A stretch of DNA of 9,561 nucleotides from contig CBFICO010000095.1 in the NCBI GenBank assembly GCA_965661115.1, forward strand, positions 1 to 9,561. Direction: 5' to 3'. Positions within the stretch are counted from its first letter, which is position 1. Each line of letters opens with the position of its first letter. Below are positions 1 through 6,558 of the stretch, one piece after another. The DNA comes from UBA6770 sp965661115. Its GTDB lineage: Bacteria; Bacteroidota; Bacteroidia; Flavobacteriales_G; Salibacteraceae. The notes below the pieces were generated by a model. The model was not told where the DNA came from. It worked only from the letters and a program-made list of their open reading frames with translations, and made no database searches. A program made the translations under genes and the position numbers.

Positions 1-1146
1 CTCTTTGTACAGCTTTTCATACTTATCTAAAATCTTGGTGTATTTCATTCCGTGTTTGGAGCTGCTCTTATTAGCATTGGCCATAAAACGTTCTTCCAGT
101 TCTTTCTTTTGGTTAATGGCATCGTTTGCAATTAGCCCCTTATTCTGACCAATCCACTTTTTCCAAGCATTTGAAATTCTGGATTGTTTGGCAGCGTACT
201 GAATTCTAGTTTTATCACTACTTGCCATGGCATTTCCAATAATCTCTAAAGAAATATCGCGCATCTTAATTCGATTAGGGTTTTGCTTTTTAATGGTGTA
301 CTCCACAGCGTATGAGGTCAAGTACTCACTTGTTCTTCCTGGAAAACCGTAAATCATGGTAAACTCGCCCGGGTTGGTACCATTCATATTAATAGATAAA
401 GAGTAGCGCGGTTTAAACGGGACATTATCGTCTGAAATATTCGCAGGCATATTGTTTTTATCGGCATAGATTCTAAAAATAGAGAAGTCGCCGGTGTGTC
501 TTGGCCAAACCCAGTTGTCGGTGTCGAAACCAAATTTTCCGATAGAAGAAGGGGGAGCACCAACTAAACGTACATCTTTAAATGTTTCGGTAAGGAACAT
601 ATAATATTGGTTGCCATAATAAAATGGTCGGATGATATAATTGTAATGCGTTCCTTCAGTGGCCTTTTTGCCAATTACTTTAATGTTGGAATCAATAATA
701 GCTTGGCGCTCACTTTCAGGAGTATTGTCTTTTACACCGTTTAGCACTTCTTTGGTAACATCGTCTATTCTTATTATAAAGCGTGCGTATAAGTTTTCGT
801 TTTTCTTCTCTTCCGCTTTTGTCATTGCCCAAAAGCCGTTGGTTAGATAATCGTTTTCTACCGAACTGTGCGATTGTATTTGTGAGTATCCGCAATGGTG
901 ATTGGTAAGCAGTAATCCTTGATCTGAAATCATTTCTGCGGTACATCCTCCATTAAAATGAACGATAGCATCTTTTAAGCTACTCTTATTAAAAGCGTAT
1001 AAGTCTTCTGCGGTAAGCTTCATGCCCATATTTTGCATATCCGATTCTACTAAGTTTTTAATCAAAGAAGGAATCCACATCCCTTCTTTGGCATTTATAG
1101 AAAGAGTGGCTACTAAAAAAGTGACTGCTAGAACAAGATTTTTCAT
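1..1146 (-). CDS. S46 family dipeptidyl-peptidase (DPP7/DPP11-like), N-terminal 382 residues, C-terminus cut by window edge
   Basis: Translating the minus strand from ATG at 1146 gives 382 codons with no stop before base 1. Residues 1-19 form a short signal peptide (MKN, then a hydrophobic run ending near NAK), so the product is exported to the periplasm. The S46 hallmarks are present: GGCTAE at 66-71, TNHHCGYSQ at 81-89 with the catalytic His being most likely H84, and the RHTGDFSIFR block at 216-225 with catalytic Asp D220. The catalytic Ser of this family lies near residue 650 and is therefore outside the window, as is the residue that separates DPP7 (hydrophobic preference) from DPP11 (Asp/Glu preference). 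Known members remove dipeptides from the N-terminus of peptides during amino-acid feeding. The gene is divergent from HU. A weak promoter-like box, TAGATTCG (1171-1164), lies just upstream. Family assignment is firm; substrate class is open. Confidence 0.95.
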   Translation of the reverse strand, partial: MKNLVLAVTFLVATLSINAKEGMWIPSLIKNLVESDMQNMGMKLTAEDLYAFNKSSLKDAIVHFNGGCTAEMISDQGLLLTNHHCGYSQIQSHSSVENDYLTNGFWAMTKAEEKKNENLYARFIIRIDDVTKEVLNGVKDNTPESERQAIIDSNIKVIGKKATEGTHYNYIIRPFYYGNQYYMFLTETFKDVRLVGAPPSSIGKFGFDTDNWVWPRHTGDFSIFRIYADKNNMPANISDDNVPFKPRYSLSINMNGTNPGEFTMIYGFPGRTSEYLTSYAVEYTIKKQNPNRIKMRDISLEIIGNAMASSDKTRIQYAAKQSRISNAWKKWIGQNKGLIANDAINQKKELEERFMANANKSSSKHGMKYTKILDKYEKLYKE

Positions 1147-1322
1147 CGTATTTAAATTTTGTGCGAATCTAATCAATCTGATTTTTTTGGTTGGATGAAA
1201 TGGTAAGGAAGGAGCTTAAAAATGCTTTTTGGTTGTTTTTGAGTTTCAAATACAAGGATTTTTTTGGTTTATATGCGCTAAAAGGCCGATATAGCGTAGC
1301 CTGCAGCGTGTTTTTAAGGGTG

Positions 1323-1355
1323 TTTATTAACAAAAGCCCGTTTTTATTAACAAAA
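1323..1355. repeat. Two 13-bp direct repeats, 20 bp apart, upstream of HU
   Basis: The sequence TTTATTAACAAAA occurs at 1323-1335 and again at 1343-1355, a centre-to-centre distance of 20 bp, close to two helical turns. The intervening CCCG (1337-1340) and following CGGG (1357-1360) also make the second copy part of an imperfect hairpin. The position, 46-78 bases before the HU -7 box, would suit a regulator binding site. That role is inferred from spacing only. Confidence 0.45.
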
Positions 1356-1400
1356 TCGGGTGTTTTGCTCGCTATCCCTTTACCCGTGTAGTATTTCGTA

Positions 1401-1408
1401 TATTTTTG
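1401..1408 (+). promoter_or_regulatory. Probable -7 element of the HU promoter
   Basis: TATTTTTG matches the Bacteroidota -7 consensus TAnnTTTG exactly. It lies 43 bases before the HU start codon, leaving an AT-rich leader of roughly 35-40 bases. No good TTG is found at the expected -33 distance, only TTTAC around 1379-1383, so the upstream element is weak. Confidence 0.5.
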
Positions 1409-1450
1409 GTCACGAATTAATTAATTATTAACTAAAAACAAATTATTAAG

Positions 1451-1723
1451 ATGAACAAGTCTGAATTAATCGAAGCAATGGCTGACAGCGCTGGAATTTC
1501 TAAAGCTGACGCTAAAAGAGCATTAGATGGATTTATTGGTGCAACTACTGATACTTTAAAGAAAGGTGGAAGAGTAGCATTAGTAGGTTTCGGATCTTTT
1601 TCTGTGTCTAATCGTTCTGCTCGAACAGGTCGTAACCCACAAACTGGAAAAGAAATCCAAATTGCAGCTAAAAATGTTGTAAAATTTAAAGCTGGTGCTG
1701 AACTATCTGGTTCTGTAAACTAA
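1451..1723 (+). CDS. HU family DNA-binding protein
   Basis: This 90-residue protein is a complete HU/IHF-family histone-like protein. It starts MNKSELIEAMADSAGISKADAK, the usual helical dimerisation half. The GGRVALVGFGSFSV stretch (39-52) follows, and then the DNA-intercalating arm with RTGRNPQTGKEI (58-69), which holds the conserved Arg-Asn-Pro tip. It ends with VVKFKAGAELSGSVN. Such proteins form dimers that bend and compact DNA in the nucleoid. Length and start fit the family exactly. The gene stands alone between its own promoter and a strong terminator, so it is likely monocistronic. Plain HU is the best reading rather than an IHF subunit, because Bacteroidota carry several HU paralogues and the arm has no IHF-specific feature I can identify. 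Confidence 0.97.
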   Translation: MNKSELIEAMADSAGISKADAKRALDGFIGATTDTLKKGGRVALVGFGSFSVSNRSARTGRNPQTGKEIQIAAKNVVKFKAGAELSGSVN

Positions 1724-1742
1724 GCTAAGAGCTTTTAACAGA

Positions 1743-1778
1743 AGCCCCTGTTAACATAGTTAGCAGGGGCTTTTTTTT
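1743..1778 (+). terminator. Rho-independent terminator after HU
   Basis: A 13-bp stem (1743-1755 with 1759-1771, one G-U pair, GC-rich base AGCCCCTG) closes on a 3-base ATA loop. It is followed by a run of eight T at 1771-1778. The position, 20 bases after the HU stop, fits well. Confidence 0.93.
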
Positions 1779-1810
1779 GCTTTAAAAATTCTAATTACCT
1801 ACTTTTTTTT

Positions 1811-1883
1811 ATGCCGTCATTACCGTCCCTATAGCTATCTGGAGTGGGAACCAACGAAAGTGCCTACCTGCCGGCAGGCAGGC
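1811..1883. repeat. Degenerate palindromic repeat pair (REP-like)
   Basis: Two adjacent imperfect palindromes are visible. The first centres on TATAGCTATCT (about 1824-1846), with TAGCTA core arms and outer CC/GG pairs. The second is 1862-1883, with perfect core CCTGCCGGCAGG (1867-1878) and arms extended by GCCT/AGGC apart from one mismatch. From memory, sequences built on GATAGCTATC and CCTGCCGGCAGG are dispersed intergenic repeats in many Flavobacteriia, so this may be a worn copy. That comparison could not be run here. No transposase is nearby. Confidence 0.5.
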
Positions 1884-1988
1884 TCAGCGCAGCTAGTCTC
1901 TCATTAGTTTCAATTGTAAAATAAGTGTTTCGAAGTAGTTTAATGAATAAAGAAATAACAAGAGTGCGCTAGCCAGTACACCCCAATT

Positions 1989-2017
1989 TTGACCATCATT
2001 TTAATTTTACTACTTTG
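1989..2017 (+). promoter_or_regulatory. Probable promoter of the bTHX gene
   Basis: A TTG at 1989-1991 (within TTTTGACC) lies 19 bases before TACTTTG (2011-2017), which differs from TAnnTTTG only by a one-base shorter spacer. Transcription would start around 2021-2024, just ahead of the ATG at 2040. That argues against the longer reading frame beginning at TTG 1989, which overlaps this promoter. Confidence 0.5.
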
Positions 2018-2039
2018 GTTGACCTTAAAAAATAGCATT

Positions 2040-2312
2040 ATGGGAAAAGGAGATAAAAAATCAGGAAGAGGAAAAAGAGCCAGAGGTTCATTTGGTAACA
2101 CTAGAAAAAGAAGGAGAGATATAACCACTCAGCTTGAAAGAGAAAACCTGGCTAAAAAAGCTAAAGCAGAGGCAAAAGCTAAAAAAGCAAAACCTGCTGC
2201 TAAAAAAGAAACAGAGGAAGAGAAAACCGAAGCACCAAAGAAAAAACCTGCTGCTAAGAAACCAGCAGCTAAGAAAACAACGAAAAAAGCCGCTGCAAAA
2301 AAAGCGGATTAA
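2040..2312 (+). CDS. bTHX-like small ribosomal subunit protein with Lys/Ala-rich C-terminal extension
   Basis: The 90-residue product starts MGKGDKKSGRGKRARGSFGN, matching the opening of bTHX (Thx), a short peptide that binds the top of the 30S head in Thermus (MGKGD, then basic residues, RGK, GS/TYG). After the basic cluster TRKRRRD (21-27) comes a hydrophilic linker and then a low-complexity tail of about 50 residues. The tail is rich in Lys, Ala, Pro and Glu, with KPAAKK at 51-56 and overlapping PAAKK units at 70-80. It resembles histone H1-like tails. The ATG at 2040 is preferred over an upstream TTG at 1989, which would add 17 hydrophobic residues unlike the family and would lie inside the promoter. 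The core assignment is fairly secure. Whether the tail acts on the ribosome or on nucleic acid more broadly is unknown. Confidence 0.8.
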   Translation: MGKGDKKSGRGKRARGSFGNTRKRRRDITTQLERENLAKKAKAEAKAKKAKPAAKKETEEEKTEAPKKKPAAKKPAAKKTTKKAAAKKAD

Positions 2313-2333
2313 CAACGGATTATTAGAATTTTG

Positions 2334-2359
2334 AAAAGCCCTTGATTGGGCTTTTTTTT
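2334..2359 (+). terminator. Rho-independent terminator after the bTHX gene
   Basis: The stem AAAAGCCC (2334-2341) pairs with GGGCTTTT (2348-2355) across a 6-base loop, and the T run continues to 2359. It begins 22 bases after the stop codon. Confidence 0.9.
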
Positions 2360-2399
2360 ATGCTTGTGCGTTTAATCAACTCTGACCATTCAATTATTC

Positions 2400-2407
2400 T
2401 AAATTTG
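2400..2407 (+). promoter_or_regulatory. Probable -7 element of the DUF4199-GT2 operon
   Basis: TAAATTTG is an exact match to TAnnTTTG, 38 bases before the ATG at 2445 and downstream of the preceding terminator. No clear TTG is found at the -33 distance. Confidence 0.55.
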
Positions 2408-2444
2408 CCGACGCTAGAATTTTGTTTAACTATTTATTAGTAGT

Positions 2445-2960
2445 ATGAATTACAATGCACTTATGAATTACGGGACTTTTTACGGAGTGCTGTTAATTAT
2501 TAGTTCTTTAGTTATTTACCTATTGGGTTTCGATTCGTCTGACACTGTGGTTTCAATAATTAGCTTACTGGTTAGTATAGCTGGTTTGTTCTACTTTATG
2601 AATAGATATAAAACCGAGGTAGCTAATGGTTTTTTATCGTTTTCTCAGGCTTTCCGTTCTGTTTTAATGATTACACTTTTTGGAGGAATTCTTTCTAGTT
2701 TTTACAATTGGATATTTATGTCATTTATTGATCCAAGTGTAATCGAAAAAGCAAAAGTTGCTTCTTATGAAAGAGCCATTTCTAGTGGTAAAACGGAGGA
2801 GATGGCAATAAAGGAAATTGAAATGGCTGAGCCGTTTATGACACCAATTGCCATGACTATAATTGGACTTATAGTCTTTATAGTAATGGGAGTTATTATT
2901 TCTTTGGTAATTAGCGCGATAATTAAAAAAGACAACCCAAATCCTTTTCAAGAAGCATAA
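2445..2960 (+). CDS. DUF4199 domain-containing integral membrane protein
   Basis: This 171-residue protein has four predicted membrane segments, at about 11-28, 34-52, 68-93 and 133-160. A charged, Glu/Lys-rich soluble stretch (101-130) lies between the third and fourth. The NGFLSFSQAFRS stretch (61-72) after the second helix is typical of DUF4199, a Bacteroidota membrane family of unknown function. The C-terminus KKDNPNPFQEA is short and polar. The gene ends three bases before the GTG start of the glycosyltransferase, so the two are almost certainly co-transcribed and probably translationally coupled. From general knowledge, DUF4199 and GtrB-like glycosyltransferases are often neighbours in this phylum, which suggests a role in membrane-linked sugar transfer, but no activity is established. 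Confidence 0.85.
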   Translation: MNYNALMNYGTFYGVLLIISSLVIYLLGFDSSDTVVSIISLLVSIAGLFYFMNRYKTEVANGFLSFSQAFRSVLMITLFGGILSSFYNWIFMSFIDPSVIEKAKVASYERAISSGKTEEMAIKEIEMAEPFMTPIAMTIIGLIVFIVMGVIISLVISAIIKKDNPNPFQEA

Positions 2961-2963
2961 CAC

Positions 2964-3911
2964 GTGAATATTTCAATTGTAATTCCGGCTTTTAACGAAG
3001 CAGAATCGTTGCCTGAGCTATGTGCTTGGATAGATAAAGTGCTCAAAAGAGAAAACTTAACGTATGAAGTAGTCTTGATTGATGATGGAAGTTCTGATGA
3101 AACTTGGTCGGTTTACCAAGGTTTAGCAAAAGAAAATTCCAATCTAAAGGGAATTCGTTTCAACAGAAATTACGGTAAAAGTGCAGCGCTAAACCGTGGT
3201 TTTGAAAAGGCGGCAGGTGATGTAGTAGTTACCATGGACGCTGACCTACAAGACAGTCCGGAAGAATTGCCAGATCTGTACAAAATGATTACCCAAGATG
3301 GTTTTGATTTGGTGAGTGGCTGGAAGAAAAAACGCTACGACCCCCTTTCTAAAACTATTCCTACAAAGCTGTACAACTGGGCAACTCGTAAAATGACGGG
3401 CATTTACCTTCACGATTTTAACTGTGGTTTAAAAGCCTATAAAAATGATGTGGTAAAAGCCGTTGAGGTGTACGGAGAAATGCACCGGTACATTCCAATT
3501 TTGGCGAAAAGAGCGGGTTACGGAAAAATTGGAGAAAAAGTGGTTCACCATCAAGCCAGAAAATACGGAACCACCAAATTTGGTATAGAACGCTTTATCA
3601 ACGGACCGCTAGATTTATTGAGCATCACGTTTGTTTCAAAATTTGGTAGAAGACCCATGCACTTGTTTGGTTCTTTCGGAATGCTAACCTTCATGCTGGG
3701 TTTTTTAGCTGCAGGATACATTGGAGCAGAAAAACTGTACTACCTGAGTATTGGAGAAAAAGCGCGTTTGGTATCTGACAATCCTTGGTTTTACCTGTCC
3801 TTAGTTACCATGGTGATAGGTACACAATTGTTTCTTGCAGGATTTTTGGGTGAATTAGTATCTAGAAACAATCCCGACAGAAACGATTATAAGATCCAGG
3901 AAGAGCTGTAG
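2964..3911 (+). CDS. GtrB/DPM1-like family 2 glycosyltransferase with two C-terminal membrane helices
   Basis: The 315-residue protein starts MNISIVIPAFNEAESLPEL, the standard GT-A opening. It then shows LIDDGSSDETW (38-48), NYGKSAALNRGF (69-80) and the metal-binding MDADLQD (91-97) with D92 and D94. FNCGLKAY (152-159), MHRYIPILAKRAGY (173-186) and ARKYGTTKFGIERF (198-211) match the bactoprenol glucosyl- or mannosyl-transferase subfamily (GtrB, dolichol-phosphate-mannose synthase-like). Two membrane helices at about 233-257 and 274-298 anchor the catalytic domain to the inner membrane. Such enzymes load a sugar onto polyprenyl phosphate for use outside the membrane. The start is GTG at 2964, three bases after the DUF4199 stop, and it gives the expected N-terminus. 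The stop at 3909-3911 touches the stop of the convergent GT2 gene. The sugar donor cannot be read from sequence. Confidence 0.93.
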   Translation: MNISIVIPAFNEAESLPELCAWIDKVLKRENLTYEVVLIDDGSSDETWSVYQGLAKENSNLKGIRFNRNYGKSAALNRGFEKAAGDVVVTMDADLQDSPEELPDLYKMITQDGFDLVSGWKKKRYDPLSKTIPTKLYNWATRKMTGIYLHDFNCGLKAYKNDVVKAVEVYGEMHRYIPILAKRAGYGKIGEKVVHHQARKYGTTKFGIERFINGPLDLLSITFVSKFGRRPMHLFGSFGMLTFMLGFLAAGYIGAEKLYYLSIGEKARLVSDNPWFYLSLVTMVIGTQLFLAGFLGELVSRNNPDRNDYKIQEEL

Positions 3912-4913
3912 TTACTTAAAAAAGAACTCAGGTAACGCCTCTCGTTCGTCTCTTTTTTGTACGTTGATTATCCACTGCGCTTTTAAAAATCCCCAACCGT
4001 AGCTAAAGAATTGGATAATTGCGGCAAACACAGCTCCCAAGGCAATGGGTAAACTTTTAGTTTTAATCAAGCAGTCTAAAAACATCATCACAAAATACAA
4101 TCCTGCCAAAAATGTAATGGAGGGATATTTTATTCCAAAAACTATAGTCGAAACAACACCAAGGCTGAATAGGGTAGGCAGCCAGTAGGTAATTTTTGAA
4201 GTGCCCGGATGCCATTTGTTTAAGATTACCCTAACTACTCCAAACTTGTACACTTGTTTCGAGAATTTTTTGAAATCAATTCGCCGTTTATGGTAAACAT
4301 GCGCTTCTTTAATAAGCGTAGTTTCAAATCCAGCCTTCCAAATTCTGAAGCTCAAGTCTGGATCTTCTCCTGGGTGAATTTTACCGTATCCTCCAACCTT
4401 TTCAAACACTTCTTTGGCAATGCCCATGTTAAAACTTCTCGGCTGAAATTTCCCTAACGATTCATTTCCTCCTCTAATGCCTCCTGTAGTTAAAAAGGAA
4501 GTCATTACGTAATTAATCGATTTTTGGGTGTTTGAGAAGGATTCGTGTGCAGCATCAGGACCGCCAAAGCAACCCACGTACTTTTTGTTTAAAGCTGCTC
4601 TTACATTTTTAATGTAACCTGGGGGGATTACACAATCCGAATCAAAAATGATAAAGTAGTTTCCGTTTGCCTTTTCCATACCGAAATTTCGGCTAGGTCC
4701 AGGGCCAGAATTTGGTTTGTTGTGATACACAATATTTAGTTGAGAACTGTACTTATCGCAAACTGATTTGCAAGGAATGGTTGAGCCGTCTTCAATAATG
4801 AGTACCTCAAAATCTTTATCAGATTGTTTGGTGAGGCTTTCCAGTAATTCTTCTACCTCGTCAGGACGATTGTAAACTGGAATTGTTAAAGAAAACTTTG
4901 GAACAATGTTCAT
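3912..4913 (-). CDS. Family 2 glycosyltransferase with C-terminal membrane region
   Basis: The 333-residue protein has a GT-A domain at about 1-240: FSLTIPVYNRPDEVEELLESL (8-28), IIEDGSTIP (39-47), GPGPSRNFGMEKA (70-82) and the DxD motif FDSDCVIP (90-97) with D91 and D93. RSFNMGIAKEVFEKVGGY (159-176) and GEDPDLSFRIWKAGF (182-196) supply the acceptor-side ED pair and Arg expected of this family. About three hydrophobic segments follow (243-260, 265-281, 285-310), then a polar tail. This places the protein at the inner membrane, where it would extend a surface or lipid-linked glycan. It is a separate subfamily from the GtrB-like enzyme next door, nearer to enzymes making polysaccharide. It is divergent from cinA (73 bases) and convergent with the GtrB-like gene with no base between their stops. 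Donor and acceptor are unknown. Confidence 0.92.
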   Translation of the reverse strand: MNIVPKFSLTIPVYNRPDEVEELLESLTKQSDKDFEVLIIEDGSTIPCKSVCDKYSSQLNIVYHNKPNSGPGPSRNFGMEKANGNYFIIFDSDCVIPPGYIKNVRAALNKKYVGCFGGPDAAHESFSNTQKSINYVMTSFLTTGGIRGGNESLGKFQPRSFNMGIAKEVFEKVGGYGKIHPGEDPDLSFRIWKAGFETTLIKEAHVYHKRRIDFKKFSKQVYKFGVVRVILNKWHPGTSKITYWLPTLFSLGVVSTIVFGIKYPSITFLAGLYFVMMFLDCLIKTKSLPIALGAVFAAIIQFFSYGWGFLKAQWIINVQKRDEREALPEFFFK

Positions 4914-4917
4914 GCGG

Positions 4918-4925
4918 CAAATGTA
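4918..4925 (-). promoter_or_regulatory. Possible -7 element almost touching the GT2 start codon
   Basis: On the minus strand TACATTTG (4925 to 4918) matches TAnnTTTG exactly and ends five bases before the ATG at 4913. If used, transcription would begin at or next to the start codon, giving a leaderless or nearly leaderless mRNA. No clear -33 TTG is present, so a chance match is possible. Confidence 0.4.
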
Positions 4926-4986
4926 TAGGCATTTAGTGCTTTAATTTGTCTAATTATGGTGCTAGTCGAGTACTTTTATAAAAAAT

Positions 4987-6246
4987 TTGAAACCTGTGGT
5001 AAAGGCTGAACTAATTACAATTGGAGACGAAATTTTAATAGGTCAAATAGTTGATACCAACTCGGCTTGGATGGCCGATATTTTGCACGATAATGGAATT
5101 GAGGTTCATCAAATAACTTCCATTTGTGATGAGGCAAACCAAATAAAAGAAACACTAGATCGAGCTTTTGAGCGATCAGATATCATTTTAATGACCGGCG
5201 GATTAGGGCCCACAAAGGATGATATTACTAAATCGGTTTTGTGCGAATACTTCAGCGATAAGTTGGAATTTAGAGAGGATATTTTCAATCAAGTTCAATC
5301 CCTTTTCGCTTCTTACGGAGTAGAAATGCCTGTTATAAATAAGCATCAAGCGGAGGTTCCAAGCTCTTGCACCGCTCTGATGAATATAAAAGGTACGGCA
5401 CCAGGAATGTGGTTTAACCAAAAAGGTAAAGTGTTAGTGAGTATGCCGGGTGTACCATACGAAATGAAATATTTGGTTGAACACGAGGTGCTTCCTAGAG
5501 TAAAAAAGCAGTTTAAAGCGCCAGTATTAGTTTATCAAACGGTTCTTACTCAAGGTATTGGGGAATCTAGTCTGATGGAATTGTTGAGCGGTTGGGAAAA
5601 TGCAGTTTTAGATGCAGATTTAAAATTGGCTTGGCTTCCAGCAGCTGGTAAGGTCCGATTAAGAATTAGTGGAAAAGGTAGCAGCAGATTATCCCTTGAA
5701 TCAAAAATATCGCAATATGTAAACCAATTACCAGCTCTTATTCCTGAACATTTTGTTGGCTTAGAGTCGGATAAACTTGAGGTGATAATTGGTGATGTAT
5801 TAAAAGAAAGTAAACAAACCTTATCTACCGCAGAGTCTTGCACTGGCGGATATATCGCTCATTTAATCACGTCAATTGCTGGTTCATCAGCATTTTTTGA
5901 TGGAACGGTAGTATCCTACTCAAATCGAATAAAAGAAACGGTACTCGGCGTTCGTTGGGAAAGCTTAAAAAAACACGGAGCTGTTTCAAAACAGGTAGTA
6001 GAAGAAATGGCTGTTGGAGTGAGAAAGAAAATGAAAACGGATTATTCTATTGCTACTTCAGGAATTGCAGGACCAGCTGGAGGAACAAAAGATAAACCTG
6101 TTGGAACAGTTTGGATTGCTGTGGCTACACCTTCAGGGGTTATTAGTGAGCAGTTTTTGTTTGGAAAAGATCGAGAAAAAAACATTTTACGGTCGGCACA
6201 AACGGCGCTCAGAATGTTGCAAAAAGAAATATTGAAAAAGGGGTAA
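4987..6246 (+). CDS. cinA: CinA family protein (nicotinamide-nucleotide amidohydrolase / MoCF-domain fusion)
   Basis: The 419-residue protein has the full two-domain CinA layout. The N-terminal MoCF-like domain, linked to NAD-derivative pyrophosphatase activity, shows ELITIGDEILIGQIVDTN (8-25), MTGGLGPTKDD (69-79), KGTAPGMW (135-142) and MPGVPYEM (153-160). The C-terminal PncC-type deamidase domain shows STAESCTGGYIAHLI (280-294) and GIAGPAGGTKDKPVGTVW (359-376). The family recycles NMN and has been called competence/damage-inducible protein A in naming tradition. No ATG fits. TTG at 4987 gives MKPVVKAELITIGDEIL, while GTG at 4996 gives the shorter MVKAELITIGDEIL, nearer the usual family start, so the true start could be either. 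A TAATTTG box at 4942-4948 is a possible promoter. The stop is 51 bases before rpmB, a neighbour seen often in Flavobacteriales. Confidence 0.95.
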   Translation: MKPVVKAELITIGDEILIGQIVDTNSAWMADILHDNGIEVHQITSICDEANQIKETLDRAFERSDIILMTGGLGPTKDDITKSVLCEYFSDKLEFREDIFNQVQSLFASYGVEMPVINKHQAEVPSSCTALMNIKGTAPGMWFNQKGKVLVSMPGVPYEMKYLVEHEVLPRVKKQFKAPVLVYQTVLTQGIGESSLMELLSGWENAVLDADLKLAWLPAAGKVRLRISGKGSSRLSLESKISQYVNQLPALIPEHFVGLESDKLEVIIGDVLKESKQTLSTAESCTGGYIAHLITSIAGSSAFFDGTVVSYSNRIKETVLGVRWESLKKHGAVSKQVVEEMAVGVRKKMKTDYSIATSGIAGPAGGTKDKPVGTVWIAVATPSGVISEQFLFGKDREKNILRSAQTALRMLQKEILKKG

Positions 6247-6266
6247 TTATTTTCAATTAAAAGCAA

Positions 6267-6274
6267 TATATTTG
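6267..6274 (+). promoter_or_regulatory. Probable -7 element of the rpmB promoter
   Basis: TATATTTG matches TAnnTTTG exactly. It lies in the 51-base gap after cinA, 23 bases before the rpmB start codon, giving a short leader of about 15-20 bases. A dedicated promoter for a ribosomal protein gene after cinA is plausible. No good -33 TTG is seen. Confidence 0.6.
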
Positions 6275-6297
6275 CCGCCTCAAAAAATCAGACGAAA

Positions 6298-6537
6298 ATG
6301 GCTAATATCTGTCAAATAACTGGAAAGAAAGCAATGACGGGAAACAACGTTTCTCACGCAATGAATAAAACTAAACGTAAGTTTAAGCCAAACTTGCAAG
6401 TAAAGAAATTTTACATTCCTGAAGAAGATAAGTGGGTTACTCTAAAAGTATCTGCTGCAGGAATCAGAAATATCAATAAATTGGGTATTTCAGACGCTAT
6501 TAAACAAGCTAAAGATAAAGGTTACTACAACGCTTAA
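6298..6537 (+). CDS. rpmB: 50S ribosomal protein L28 (bL28)
   Basis: This 79-residue protein starts MANICQITGKKAMTGNNVSHA and continues with NKTKRKFKPNLQVKKFYI (23-40), both characteristic of bL28. It ends SDAIKQAKDKGYYNA. It is the zinc-free form: only one cysteine (C5) is present and the second half lacks a Cys pair. The protein binds 23S rRNA near the E site and is needed for 70S assembly. The start ATG, with AAAATG context and the -7 box upstream, is clear. It is followed after about 20 bases by a terminator. The rpmG (L33) and DUF4295 genes that commonly follow it in this order are not present in this window. Confidence 0.98.
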   Translation: MANICQITGKKAMTGNNVSHAMNKTKRKFKPNLQVKKFYIPEEDKWVTLKVSAAGIRNINKLGISDAIKQAKDKGYYNA

Positions 6538-6558
6538 GTTTTTATCTACTAAGATATT

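Larger units (their letters stand above)
1147..1450. other. Divergent intergenic region between S46 peptidase and HU
   Basis: This 304-base spacer has no convincing gene. A 66-codon reading frame from TTG at 1191 has no family resemblance and runs into the HU promoter. The left part contains only AT-rich sequence and a weak minus-strand TAGATTCG box. The right part carries a 13-base direct repeat (1323-1335 and 1343-1355) and the probable HU promoter. No RNA gene was recognised. Confidence 0.6.

Noticed and set aside
716..946. 76-codon minus-strand frame inside the S46 gene region
   Set aside because: It lies in another frame of a clearly coding peptidase sequence and is composed of basic, low-information residues.
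1318..1360. DnaA boxes or replication origin upstream of HU
   Set aside because: TTATTAACA differs from TTATCCACA at two positions, only two copies exist, and no dnaA or other origin gene is near.
1191..1391. 66-codon plus-strand reading frame between S46 peptidase and HU
   Set aside because: It starts with TTG, shows no family resemblance, runs through the direct repeat, and ends just before the HU promoter. It looks like chance.
1989..2312. Longer version of the bTHX gene starting at TTG 1989
   Set aside because: The added 17 residues are hydrophobic and unlike the family, and they overlap a likely promoter. MGKGDKK from ATG 2040 is the standard bTHX start.
2088..2315. Minus-strand Cys/Phe-rich reading frame opposite the bTHX tail
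   Set aside because: It is the mirror of Lys-rich codons (AAA/AAG read as TTT/CTT) and shows no signal of its own.
4254..4457. 67-codon plus-strand frame opposite the GT2 gene
   Set aside because: It is antisense to conserved glycosyltransferase motifs and has no recognisable features.
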